The notes beneath the pieces are model-generated. The model searched no databases, was not told the DNA's origin, and worked only from the letters and a program-made list of their open reading frames with translations. A stretch of 64,000 nt of DNA, taken from contig NC_033564.1 in assembly GCF_001680005.1 (NCBI RefSeq), forward strand, positions 1,984,001 through 2,048,000. The letters run 5' to 3'. The DNA is from Plasmodium coatneyi. Lineage: Eukaryota; Apicomplexa; Aconoidasida; Haemosporida; Plasmodiidae. The position numbers were made by a program, and so were the translations under genes. Position 1 is the first letter of the stretch, and the number at the start of each line of letters is the position of its first letter. Below are positions 1 through 10,600 of this stretch, one piece after another.

Positions 1-184
1 AGTCCAAATTGCAGTTCGTGTGGTTTATATTTACCTGAGCGAACTTTGGCAGGCGCATTCGTATGATTGTATTTGCCAATACGCTGAGGAGCGTCACTGC
101 CGTACCGCTTCTAACGCAGTGGTGATAACCCTTTTTTTTACCATTCATAACTCGCATATCGACTGCTCTACTACCTTCCAACAG

Positions 185-2683
185 ATGGGAGCTTACTTGT
201 CGGCACCTAAAACGAATAAGGAGTCCCTGGATGGAGGAAACTTAGAGCTAGACCCAAGCAGATATGGACTGTCGTGCATGCAAGGATGGAGGAAGAACAT
301 GGAAGATAGTCACATTTGCTACAACAATCTGAAATTGAACGAAATAGAGGAGGACGTATCCATTTATGGTGTTTTCGATGGACATGGAGGACCAAATGTA
401 TCAAAATGGATTTCATATAATTTCAGAAGGATCTTTTTAAAATGCATAAAAGAAGCTAGTGAGGAATTAACAAAGAAAAATCTCAACAAGTCTAAACATT
501 ATAAATTAAAACTAATAAAATTAACCCTTGAAAAAACATTTCTGAAATTAGATGAAGAAATGCTTCTCACGGAAAATCAAGAAAAATTAAAAAAATATAG
601 CGTACCAACACAGGAAAATGAAGAAGAATCGGACACAAGGGAAAATTATTTGTACTCCATTTTGAACGACATAATATCGAAAAATATAAGCATCAAAGCT
701 ATAGAGAAAGATGGGAAGAGGTGCTTACAGGTTGTTTATAATAAGGAAGGAAATCCAGTGGATGATGGCAACGCAGAATCGTCCACCACGCTGGCCGATG
801 AGGAAAATAACAAATCGCCAGACTTGCTAGGCAGTACGGATAGTATAGTTAAGGAGGAGGAAGAAGAAGTTGACGAAGATGGTGATGAAGCTGGGGAAAA
901 GGGGATAGCAAAAGAGGACGGAGCGAATAACGATGCCGTGAAGAAGGAGAGCTCCAAAGATGGTGGAAGCACACAAGATGGAAACAATAAAACCTTAAAG
1001 AAAGACGACGAAATTTCGGAAGGCTTAACTGCTAACGGTGGAGAAGAAAAAGGTGCCATCAAGGGGGAAGTAGAAAAGAGCGAAAAGACGGAAGAAGATG
1101 AGGAGAAAAATAAGGAAGCAAATGTTGCAGAGGGCAAGGTGAAAGAGGAGGATGGTAAGGAACACGTCGATGGGTATGCCGACAAGGGAGAAAGCGCGGA
1201 AACAAATACGAAGAGGTTAAAGAAAGGCATGAATAACGAGTATTCGAGCAGCGAAAAGGAGAGCAACAAGGAGGAAGATCTCTCCGATGGTGGTAGTGGT
1301 AGCACATGCGAACCGGTGGTGAAAGCCGAACTGACGTATGACAATCTAAAATGCATGGAGGAGGCCGCAGCCAAAGAAGCGAAAAATAATGGGCCAAACG
1401 GGAACTTACCAGGGTTTGATGAAAGCGCACTGAGGTTATATGAAAAAGGAAGCAGCAGCAGCGAAGAAGGATTTTCCTATGACGAGGCTGTGACAAATGT
1501 TATCGATAACAACATAAGTAGTAACAACGACGCCAGTAACGAGGCAGACGATTGCAATGGGTTATATTCGTCCGATGAGTTACGCCTATTTGAAAATTAC
1601 TACTCAAATGACTATGAAGATAACATAGCTTATAGTTGCGGGTCGACAGCAATAGTTGCAGTTATCCTTAAGGGGTACCTTATAGTGGCCAATGCAGGAG
1701 ATTCGAGAGCCATCGTTTGTTTTAATGGGAACTCCTTAGGTATGTCCACTGATCATAAGCCCCATTTGCAGGAAGAAGAAGCCCGAATTAAAAAGGCAGG
1801 AGGATATATTTCCAATGGAAGGGTAGATGGAAACTTAAATTTGACAAGAGCAATTGGTGATTTACACTATAAAAGGGATCCATTTTTACCTCAGAAGGAT
1901 CAGAAAATTTCTGCTTTCCCGGAAGTTACTTGTGTTACCTTAACCCCGGAAGATGAATTTTTATTCCTTGCTTGTGATGGTATTTGGGATTGTAAGGATG
2001 GACAAGACGTGGTTGGGTTTGTGAAGACGAGACTTGAAAAGTTCGAAGAACCAACAAGTGATGAAACTGTCATTGACAATACAGGCAACAATAATGAAAA
2101 TGCCACAACGACTATTATGACGAATGAAAATATCGTTAACAGTATGGGCAATGAGGAAAACGACAAATCGAAGGAGGTAGAACAAAGTGAAGGAAGCAAG
2201 GAGAAGGAAAATGCAGAAGGAGGGGTAGTTGGCTCACCGATAGGTAAGAAGAAAAACAAGAAGACTGCCAAAGGCACGAATAGCAACGATGAGGGTGTTG
2301 AAAATGGTAGCGAGCAAGAAGGCACAAAGGAACAAGGAGGCCTTTCTGAAGATGCTCACGTGGAGGACGAAAATGAAGATGATGAAGAGGATGATGAAGA
2401 AAACATCAGTGGAATGGGAACCCACGATGGATTAGACCTGGATGGGTATGATGAGGACGACGCGAAATTCGATTCCGCACCAGTTATTGTGAGGAAAAAA
2501 TTCGAAAAATTTAATAAACTCTCCCAGATTTGTGAAGAACTGTGTGATGAGTGCTTGTCGAACAATTACAAAGAGAACGATGGAATTGGATGCGATAACA
2601 TGACGTGCCTGATCGTTCAGTACAACCCCGTTTATAAAATACACACAGAGAAGAAGTTTTTAAATATAGACGAAATTGAGTAG
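185..2683 (+). CDS. PPM2: PP2C-family Ser/Thr phosphatase PPM2, N-myristoylation signal
   Basis: Metal-dependent PP2C phosphatase, 832 residues, single exon. I start at 185 rather than the upstream in-frame ATG at 20, because the protein then opens with MGAYLSAP, a good N-myristoylation signal (Gly2, Ser6). The 55 residues before it have no PP2C similarity. The visible PP2C blocks are MQGWRKNMEDSH near residue 40, VFDGHGG near 65 (metal-binding Asp and Gly), YSCGSTA near 483, ANAGDSRA near 502, LTRAIGDLHY near 553, LACDGIWD near 595 and CDNMTC near 802. Two Glu/Lys/Asp-rich low-complexity inserts split the fold: one of about 370 residues after the GHGG block and one of about 160 after CDGIWD. 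It is one interrupted catalytic domain, not two. The PPM2 name rests on the myristoylated start and remembered synteny. Knockout work in P. berghei links PPM2 to gametocyte sex ratio and ookinete formation (recalled). The family is certain; the paralogue name is probable. Confidence 0.9.
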   Translation: MGAYLSAPKTNKESLDGGNLELDPSRYGLSCMQGWRKNMEDSHICYNNLKLNEIEEDVSIYGVFDGHGGPNVSKWISYNFRRIFLKCIKEASEELTKKNLNKSKHYKLKLIKLTLEKTFLKLDEEMLLTENQEKLKKYSVPTQENEEESDTRENYLYSILNDIISKNISIKAIEKDGKRCLQVVYNKEGNPVDDGNAESSTTLADEENNKSPDLLGSTDSIVKEEEEEVDEDGDEAGEKGIAKEDGANNDAVKKESSKDGGSTQDGNNKTLKKDDEISEGLTANGGEEKGAIKGEVEKSEKTEEDEEKNKEANVAEGKVKEEDGKEHVDGYADKGESAETNTKRLKKGMNNEYSSSEKESNKEEDLSDGGSGSTCEPVVKAELTYDNLKCMEEAAAKEAKNNGPNGNLPGFDESALRLYEKGSSSSEEGFSYDEAVTNVIDNNISSNNDASNEADDCNGLYSSDELRLFENYYSNDYEDNIAYSCGSTAIVAVILKGYLIVANAGDSRAIVCFNGNSLGMSTDHKPHLQEEEARIKKAGGYISNGRVDGNLNLTRAIGDLHYKRDPFLPQKDQKISAFPEVTCVTLTPEDEFLFLACDGIWDCKDGQDVVGFVKTRLEKFEEPTSDETVIDNTGNNNENATTTIMTNENIVNSMGNEENDKSKEVEQSEGSKEKENAEGGVVGSPIGKKKNKKTAKGTNSNDEGVENGSEQEGTKEQGGLSEDAHVEDENEDDEEDDEENISGMGTHDGLDLDGYDEDDAKFDSAPVIVRKKFEKFNKLSQICEELCDECLSNNYKENDGIGCDNMTCLIVQYNPVYKIHTEKKFLNIDEIE

Positions 2684-3997
2684 ATTGTGGGAGGCATCGT
2701 GCGGGTTGTGAAGGCTATAGAATCCTACATTCGACATGTAACAATAAGTGGTTGCGTGACTAGGATGAATGGGCACACATTGCCCATATACGTGCGTTAT
2801 GTGTGCGTGATCCACCCGCGATGGCCACATCATGCAGAGAATGCACGCCCCATTTGTTCATTTGCTTCACATTTATAATAGCAAAGGCGCACCCTAATTT
2901 ACGCTATTTAAATGTGCACTCAGGAACATTTGCATGCCCCAATGTTCTGCCAAGCTTTTTGCACTTTATATTGCCACGCTGAACCCTAAACAGTAGGTAG
3001 TGTGTATATTGTTTGAAGGACGGAGGGAAGAGATACAAAAAAAAAGAATAGCGAATAATAAATATGAAAGTGTTAGTGCGTGGGGAGATCCTTTTCATAT
3101 GCATGAAAAACGCCCCTTTCCATTTTAAAAATGTGCGTCACGACGCCTACATTTTTATTTCCCTCACATTAGTACACAGACTGAAATGCATATGCTGGGG
3201 ATCTTGCGTCCCACGTGTGCCCCCTTGGCGCGCTCGCCCGTGCGTGCGCTTGTTATATATGTGTGTTATACCCTCATTACTATTACTGTTAGTATTACTG
3301 TTAATATTACTGTTATTTATTTATTATTCCTTTTTTTTTGAAGTTACAGATCTCCCTTTATTTTTTTATTTTCCCTTCTAATGCCATGTTACTGGCATGC
3401 CAATATTTTCCTCACAATGTGAATAAGTTATATTTATCTATACAAATGGATTATTATGCAAATATGCCTCTGCTCATGTGTGTGCAGGGAAGTCATGGCA
3501 TCACTTGTTGCCGTGCTGAAGTGTGGCTGCGCATATCTACATGCGCAGGCGCCTGCGCTGTGGTAGGCAATGGACCTACACCCGTTAGCGCATATATTAC
3601 TGCGCAAATGTAACAGCACATATGTAGTATCACCTCACATAAAAAAAGAAAAAACGCGTGACTATATATATGTGCATGAGAATATATATACGCACAAGTG
3701 TTTTATTGCCAGCTATACATGGTGCTTTTTTTTTTACCCTATTTAACTGTCAATTATTTAAAAACCCCTAAATTAAGAAAAAAAAATAAGTAAAATTTGT
3801 AGTGCTTATCTCCCGAACCGTTTTTTAAAATAAGACGAGAACTTTTGCAGGTAGGCGAAACGTCGTTGCGAAAGTGTGTCCCACATGGGAGATACTGTTG
3901 GTGAGTGCAACTAACGTCAAAAGGGGATAGCTTCTCCTGCACGGCATACGTGCCGAAAAGTGATGCGCAAGAAAGGGGGGAGAAAGTGCCTTCGGCT
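2684..3997. other. Intergenic region between convergent genes
   Basis: This 1.3-kb spacer lies between the 3' ends of PPM2 (+) and the CTNNBL1 homologue (-), so it should hold two 3' UTRs and poly(A) signals rather than promoters. The ORFs in it are short, unlike any family I know, and overlap T/A runs. I see nothing else in it. Confidence 0.7.
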
Positions 3998-5871
3998 TCA
4001 TATGAACAGGTTTGATTCCTTGGAAGACGTCAGAAAAAATGTCAGCATTTTTTTGAGCTTCTTTTTCAGTTCGTCGTCGTCTAGGCAGTCCAAAAAATCT
4101 GCACGAAGGGGGGAGGTTAAAAAGGGCACATGTGTAACGTTGCAGGAGTTAACCTTTATTAAAGTTGACGCGTAGGCCGATTATGCGCATGCAAGGTATG
4201 TGTTACCTACCCAGTATGTTTTCATATATGGACTGTATATCAACACCACGCGTGTAGAGGTGAATAAAAATGTTGTTTGAAATGTAAGAGTTGTTCTGAA
4301 AAAAAAGAGCTATCAAAATGACGTCGATCAGCTGATAAATGAGGTACCCCTTGTCACACAATTCAATGTACTCCAAATTTTTTTACAATCATCGTCAATT
4401 TGAATGTTCATTTTTTGTAAATTTTCATTTAATAATAATTTTTGTTTTTTTTTCTTCTTATCGTTGAGAATAATATCGCTATATTTCTGTCTGATTTCTA
4501 ACAGTCGACTTATTTTTTCACATTTTTTTTCTCCAAATTTGTTGAGGACTCTTCCGAGGGAAGTATCAGTACAGTATAGGCATAAGTTCGAAATGACGGT
4601 GATTATATTCTCCTCGAATTCAAAAATGTGAACTTTACTCTTTTTAATATTCCTTAGCATAAATAAACAGAAGAGATACTTGAGCCCGTTTAACTGCACA
4701 AATCTGTTACACGCATCCTTCTCGTTAAGTGTGATTGCAAAAATCTTAAGAGCAGGGAAGCAAAGGAATTTCCTCTCACTTAGTAACTTTAGCATTAATT
4801 CGAAACCATTAGTGCTATCGAATACACTTCTGTTATCACTTAGGAGAAGCAAATTTCCAAGCGCTTGAAAAATGTTAAGTAATATTTCTTTCTTGTTAAT
4901 ATTTGGGGGATCCTTATCTTTGTACTTTGAAATGTACTTAAGAAGAGAGTTAAAAATCGAAATGGTGTAGTAAAAATCCTTGTATACATTTTCTGCAAAT
5001 TGGTTAATCCTCAAAATTAGGAGGACTAATATTTCACTGGCGTTTAACGAATTGGAGTCGTCACTTCTCACCTCCGTACTTATTCTTTTTAAGAGAAAAA
5101 ATAATAGCTTTGAATTGGTTAGCAAATCATTTTGTAAGTCATTTTCCAGCTCGAAAATATTTTCCAAAATGTTCAGAATAGAGGACATGGCATTGTAGTA
5201 CTCTTCATTCTCCTCCTCATTTATTTTGTCCAATATATTTATAAGAAAATGGCACAATTTTTTCTTGTTCAGACATTCCACTACCATGTCGTTTTGTTTA
5301 TTATTCAGTTCGTACAAATTGGATGGGTTGGTTATTTCCTTAATTATGTCAATCACCTCAATCACGATGTCATTGTTTGGGTGATTTAACAAGTCAATGA
5401 TGTCCCCCAGAATTTCGCTCTCCACCATGCTACTGTACAAGTTTGAGCACACACTTAGATTTTTTATATTCACTAAAATTTCGTCTAGATCTACTTCGCT
5501 CATTACCCACTTTTCGGGGTTGTCTGGGTGTTCCATTCTGTCTCGCTCATTTTTGTTCTTTTTTTTTCTCAAAACGGTGGCCAATTTTTTGATGCTGTTT
5601 TCGTCTACGCATTCGATCTGAGAGGGGGGGAAAAGAACGGGGGGGGTATGTACAGGGCGACATGAAGAAAACACATTATGGGGGAATTCTACTTGTTTAC
5701 TCGAGGCGGCTAAAGGGAGGGTGAAGTAGCGGGTAAAAGGAGAAACCTGCTTCAAGGGCCCCCTATTTCGGCCACTTCGCTACCCCCTTTCAGCCGTTCC
5801 ACAGTCCTTACGTTTTCGGCCTCCTTCAGAATTTCCTCCACGTCGATTTCGTCCTCGTCGCTGTATTCCAT
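3998..5871 (-). CDS. CTNNBL1: CTNNBL1 (beta-catenin-like 1) homologue, armadillo-type spliceosome protein, frameshifted in this sequence
   Basis: Homologue of CTNNBL1, an armadillo-repeat nuclear protein associated with the PRP19/CDC5L part of the spliceosome. I place three exons: 5812-5871 (20 residues starting MEYSDEDE, donor GTAAGG), 4211-5617, and 3998-4098 (acceptor GTGCAG). Introns are 194 and 112 bp. Family signatures include SEVDLDEIL, the HPNNDIVIEVIDIIKEIT segment, ASEILVLLIL, YKDKDPPN and LGRVLNKFGEKKCEKISRLLE, all in the human order. After residue ~465 the frame breaks at an A7 run (4378-4384 on the plus strand). With one more A the reading continues as LEYIELCDKGYLIYQL, which aligns with the human C-terminal helices. 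Exon 2 is 1407 bp, exactly one base short of the phase needed to join exon 3. The repaired length is 522 residues, close to the family norm of about 560. The uncorrected ORF stops at 4328 and starts spuriously at 5755. Confidence 0.9.
4378..4384. other. One-base homopolymer deletion (T7) breaking the CTNNBL1 frame
   Basis: Seven T on the plus strand (A7 in the gene). Upstream sequence codes in one frame and downstream conserved sequence codes in the frame shifted by one missing base. No splice acceptor lies in between: the new frame has a stop just before the run. A sequencing or assembly undercall is the simplest reading. Confidence 0.85.
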
Positions 5872-7649
5872 GATGCGCCGTGGCTACATTTTATGAGGTA
5901 GAAGGGGGGCAAAGAACCCCAGGAATGGATCCAAAAATGGAAGCAAATGCAGTAACAACAAAAACAGAAATGTTTTGATAAAAGGGTTGTAAAGCGGATG
6001 GCGCGCGGTTCAACAAGAAAGGTTAGCCAAAAAGGGGTCTATTCATTTTTCACATTTTGTGAATTTCCTAACATTTGAAAAGGAAAAAAAAAAAAATTTG
6101 TCAAGTGCAGCCAATTATATTCCCCCTTGATGCATATATCCGCATGAACAAATGGAAAGAAGCAGCTACAAATGTATCAGACGTATTTCTAAAGAGTCAC
6201 CAAAAGTAACTTTGAAAATTTTTATCCTGGAGGGTGACGCATAACGTGACGGGAACGCCTAAAAATATGGTGGGAATTTCTTTAGGAGTGTGAATTTTGA
6301 GCAGCATTGCAAGCGCACCTCAAAAAGAAAGGCAATTTTTATTACCCGCTCAACATACAAATAAATAGAAGGATAATTCACAAAAGGGGGAACTACCAAA
6401 CGGATTATAATTGACCAAAAGGACCATTGTACCGTTTACGTGGGACGATTAGAACTTGGCAATTATTTACCAATTAAGAATCGTAAAAGAATCCGCGGAG
6501 GAAAACCGCACAGGACACAGAAAAAAAAAAAAACTACATGAGATGTGAAGATATAGCCCCTAAATGAAAGGGATAACAGGAAAGAGAGACATAATTATAC
6601 ATTCCCCCTTAATGGATTAGTTTCCCTTTTTTACTTCATTCCATTTTGTAAAATGGGAAATCCATCGCAAGGGAAAGGCCTCCAATTGGAGCACACTGGA
6701 CCTCTACCTTCATTTCGTGCATTTCTTATGTATCAAAAATTTTTAGCATACTCTGCTGCATGTTTTTAGTGTACACCTGCTACTGGTGGTACATTTTTTA
6801 CCTTATGTGGCTGCTTGTATAGGCCCCAATTTGGTTCCCCTTTTGCGAAATGGGTAGTTAGTCTAATGTTAAAAAGGCTTCGCGTAGGCAGTAAAGATAG
6901 AACGTGGTACATTTTATATCTTTACCGACGGATTTGAAAAGGGAGAAGTGGAATATGAATTTTGTAATGTTAAATTAACGCGTTAGTAATTTAGTAATTC
7001 GTAAGGGTGGGAAGTACCACCATAGGGGGCATGTGAACCAAAGGGTAGACTAGATGCAGCAGGTCTGAACCCCGCATCGATGACGAAGGCTTGACAATGA
7101 GCGAGCATCCACTGAGACCACCACTGTAATTCACTTAACGGGTGCAAAGTAGGGGGTGGAGTTAATGTTACAATTCATCGGGTTGCGGAAAAAACGTCCA
7201 CGTGGAATGGAAATTAATCACATCTGTAGAAAAACGAATCACGGAGAGAAACAACATGGTGCGCTTGTTAATACGACTTTCGCAAAAAAGTGAGGGAAAA
7301 AAAAAAGAAAAAAATGAGAAAATGCAAAAAGACGTAAAATTTTGCAATCGAACAAACGGACGAACAAATGTAAAGGCGCAAAAATGAACGGGCTGAAAAT
7401 AAAACAACAAAAAAATACACAAAAAAAATTCGTTTCAAGCACAGTTCGTTCGATGATCGGTTGGTGCATAACAAAGGCGCAGACACGCTGCCCCAAGGGG
7501 TATAATCAATGGTGAGGGGGCTATGAACATACTCGGGTAGGAAGTAAAAAGTAAAAAGAAATGCGGAAAAATGGGTACACAAAATGGGTGCACAAAATGG
7601 CTGAGCAAACACAACAAATCGTGGGAGAGTGGCTCTCCCCCCGGGGGAA
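5872..7649. other. Intergenic: CTNNBL1 upstream region and KIC5 3' flank
   Basis: About 1.8 kb between two minus-strand genes. It should contain the CTNNBL1 promoter and 5' UTR next to 5871 and the 3' UTR of the next gene near 7649. Small ORFs at 7168-7612 on both strands are low-complexity Phe-rich or Lys-rich readings of T/A tracts. I see no further gene or RNA. Confidence 0.65.
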
Positions 7650-10600
7650 CTACAAAATTTGCTTAAACAAATTTACGGAGAAACTAATCAAGCTGTTGGA
7701 GAGAGACACAAAATGTAACTTCACAGTATCATTGGAAGCTCCATTTTTTTTTTTCACAAAATCGCACACAATTAGCAAAAGCATCTTACATTTGTCATTA
7801 ACAGGATATGTGCTGTACAGAATATTGTAGGAGTCAAAATGGAAAACGTTAAAGGAGTTATACAGTTTTATCGAATTGATAAAATCCTTAAAGGTTGAGA
7901 AATCTAGCATATTGTAGTAGTAAGATTTGTAATAATATTTTTGCTTTTGTGAGAAATTTTTTACAAAACTGTTGAGATAAAAGCTATTTGGTTTTAGGAG
8001 GAATAAATGCGGCAGGGGCAAAGCGATTTTCAACTTGATCGTACTATTGTCATTGTTTAAGCATTCTACATTTAAGAATAGGGGCAATTTTTGAAGGTGA
8101 TTTCTTTTAAAGCGTAAGGTGTATAGTAAGCAAATTTCGTTTTTCTTTAAATTTATGTAGTCATTTTCCTCTGTCACTTTATTATAATTTTTTTTCAAAT
8201 TTCTTTTTATAATCTTTATGTGGTCCATTTTGTTTTCACTCAGATCACTTTTGATATAGATGATGTTGTAGAGAATTGACTTCACGTAGATATTCATGTA
8301 GATGTTTTCTTTATTGGGTGTTTTTTCTGGTTTGTTTTCTGGGCCCTTTTTACAGTCATTATGGTTGGTATCACCGTCATTACTGTTAACTATATTTCCG
8401 TCGTTTTTGCATGCACCATTGGTACTTCCACAGGGAGGAACTTTGCTCGTTTCAGCACTGTCATCCTTCCTGTCGGGGGTTAGCAACCCTTTCTTTTTAT
8501 ACCCACTGCTTTTCCCTGAATCTTCGTTCACATAGTAAAGTTTGGCATATATCTTAACAAGGGTGTTTTCAAAAATGAGGCCTTTCGTATTCTTCCTGTA
8601 AAAATTGCGTAACTTACTTTTATGCTTCTTTATGTCTTCCTCCGATAAAAACATGGACTTTATTTGCGTGCTAAGATAACTATCGAGGTAGGAAAACGTC
8701 TGCTCCTTCTTATTACATTTGTGGATAATTCTTTCCAAATTGTTGAAGTAGCTTTTTTTGTTCATCTTGACTGGATAACTTATTTTATCGCTGCTATTGG
8801 AGAGAAGGCTTCCTTGCAGATTTTTGGACACCTTCACAAAGTAGTTAAATTTTTTTTCGAAATTTTTGTAGTCACTCATGTAGTCGTTGGTTGTTTTTTT
8901 TTTCAAGTGGACGAATCGTTTATGCTTTGCGCCTTTGTCTTTTCCATTTTCATCTATTCCACCTCGGCTGCTATCGTGACGGAGTCCCTTTTCTTCGTCA
9001 AGTTGGTTTTCCCCTAGGGGGTCCTTCCAGAAGAGTGAACCATCCTTCTGCTTCCCCTGCTTCCGTCTACTTGTACCCCTTTCGTTTAAATAAGTATCAC
9101 TAACTATGTTCTTCTCTTTTTTGCTTCTCCCTTTCGATGGACCTTCCACCCCCTGAAATGCGTCATCGCTGGACATTTCACAGTTACTAAAGGTGTAATT
9201 TTCGTTGTACACTAATTTGTTTCTTTTCTTCTTTTTGTAATTACTTAAGGAGTGCTTTTTCATATTTTGCTTTTCCCTTCTGGTTCCCAAGGGGAGGAAA
9301 GTCCCATCGTAATCATCATGGTCCATGATGTCTCTGCGGAGGCCCTTCTGGTCTTTTCCGCTGGTAGTTCTGTCCCCTGTTTGTTTGATCGCATAGCTCA
9401 GTTTCTTCCTGTGTTGCTTCATTCCCTTTTCATCTAATTCTGGGCGTCCTTTTTGAGAAGTCTCATTTTGCTTATTTTTCCCTTCTTTTTTCTCCTCCTT
9501 TTTGCCCCTTTTTTGTTTTTTCAGGTGATCCCAATTGGAGTCATTCTTTACGTTGAAGGAAAATGTGCTATTCGTGTCGTTATCTGAGTGGTCTCTCGAG
9601 TGGTTAAAAAAATCGTCATGGAAAATATCGTTTGTATTGTGCCTAATTTGGAAGTTGCTGTTCATCTCGCTTATAATTCGCCTCGTTCGGATTTTTTCTT
9701 TATCACTCAGTAGGTGGCTCTTTTTCTTTCCCCTTCCGGAGATATCTTCTTCCCCGTTTTGCACTTCATCCATTCGCTTCACATTCAAGTCGAAGGAGTG
9801 CCTCTGTTTTTTCATCGCCTCTTCATCGCTGCTCCAGTTCACTTGAGGAAATTTGCATGGGAGATTATTTTGGGAACTTTTCTGTTTGCGTTCATTTTGG
9901 GGTACTCCCTTAAGTGTACTTTTTTCATCCCGTTTTTCCTTCATCTTCTTCTTTGCAAATGGGTGATGAATTTCCCCCTTAAGATGATTCTCTTGATTTA
10001 TTTCCGTGGATGAAGTCTGGGTTATATATTTTTTGTATCCTTTCACGAGAAAGTCATCAATGTGGATATCCTTTTCTTCATCCTGCGATGCGTCCAGTTC
10101 TTCCGATAGAGTAGCACTTTTGTAAGCATCAGAATTAACCATGGGTTCCCCTTTTTGAAGATTACGTTTAGACGGATTTCTTCCCCCTTTGCTGTTATCA
10201 CTACTGTAATTGAGAATCTGCTTTTTGGCATCATTACCTATGCCTAGAATTTTATGCAAATGTTTTGTGCTCAGATTAACCCCTTTCTGACTTTTAATGA
10301 AATTGTTCAGCATAATATCTTCGTACTTGGATCCGGTCTTCACATAACTGCAGTTGTTTGTGATGTCCTGTAACATATCCTGGTAATCCCTACCAATCGG
10401 TGATCCTTCTAAATTCCAATTAATTTTTTTTAACTTTATTAGACTTAACATATTGGCGTCATCGTCGCAGCTGCTCTTGTGGATATGTTTTACCAAGTAG
10501 GATAAGTACAGTAAAAGTTTTTCATTTTTCATCTGCGCATTTTGCAATTGGAATAGCAAATTGTTTACCTTGCTGTTTAAATTTTCATTAAGTTGATCAT

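Noticed and set aside
20..184. In-frame N-terminal extension of the PP2C gene
   Set aside because: It has no PP2C similarity and would bury the MGAYLSAP myristoylation start, so I treat it as 5' UTR.
736..1374. 212-codon minus-strand ORF opposite the PP2C gene
   Set aside because: Ser/Phe/Leu-rich antisense reading of the acidic Glu/Lys insert; no independent support.
2975..2995. Telomere-like AACCCTAAAC
   Set aside because: Single unit only; no array, so no internal telomeric repeat.
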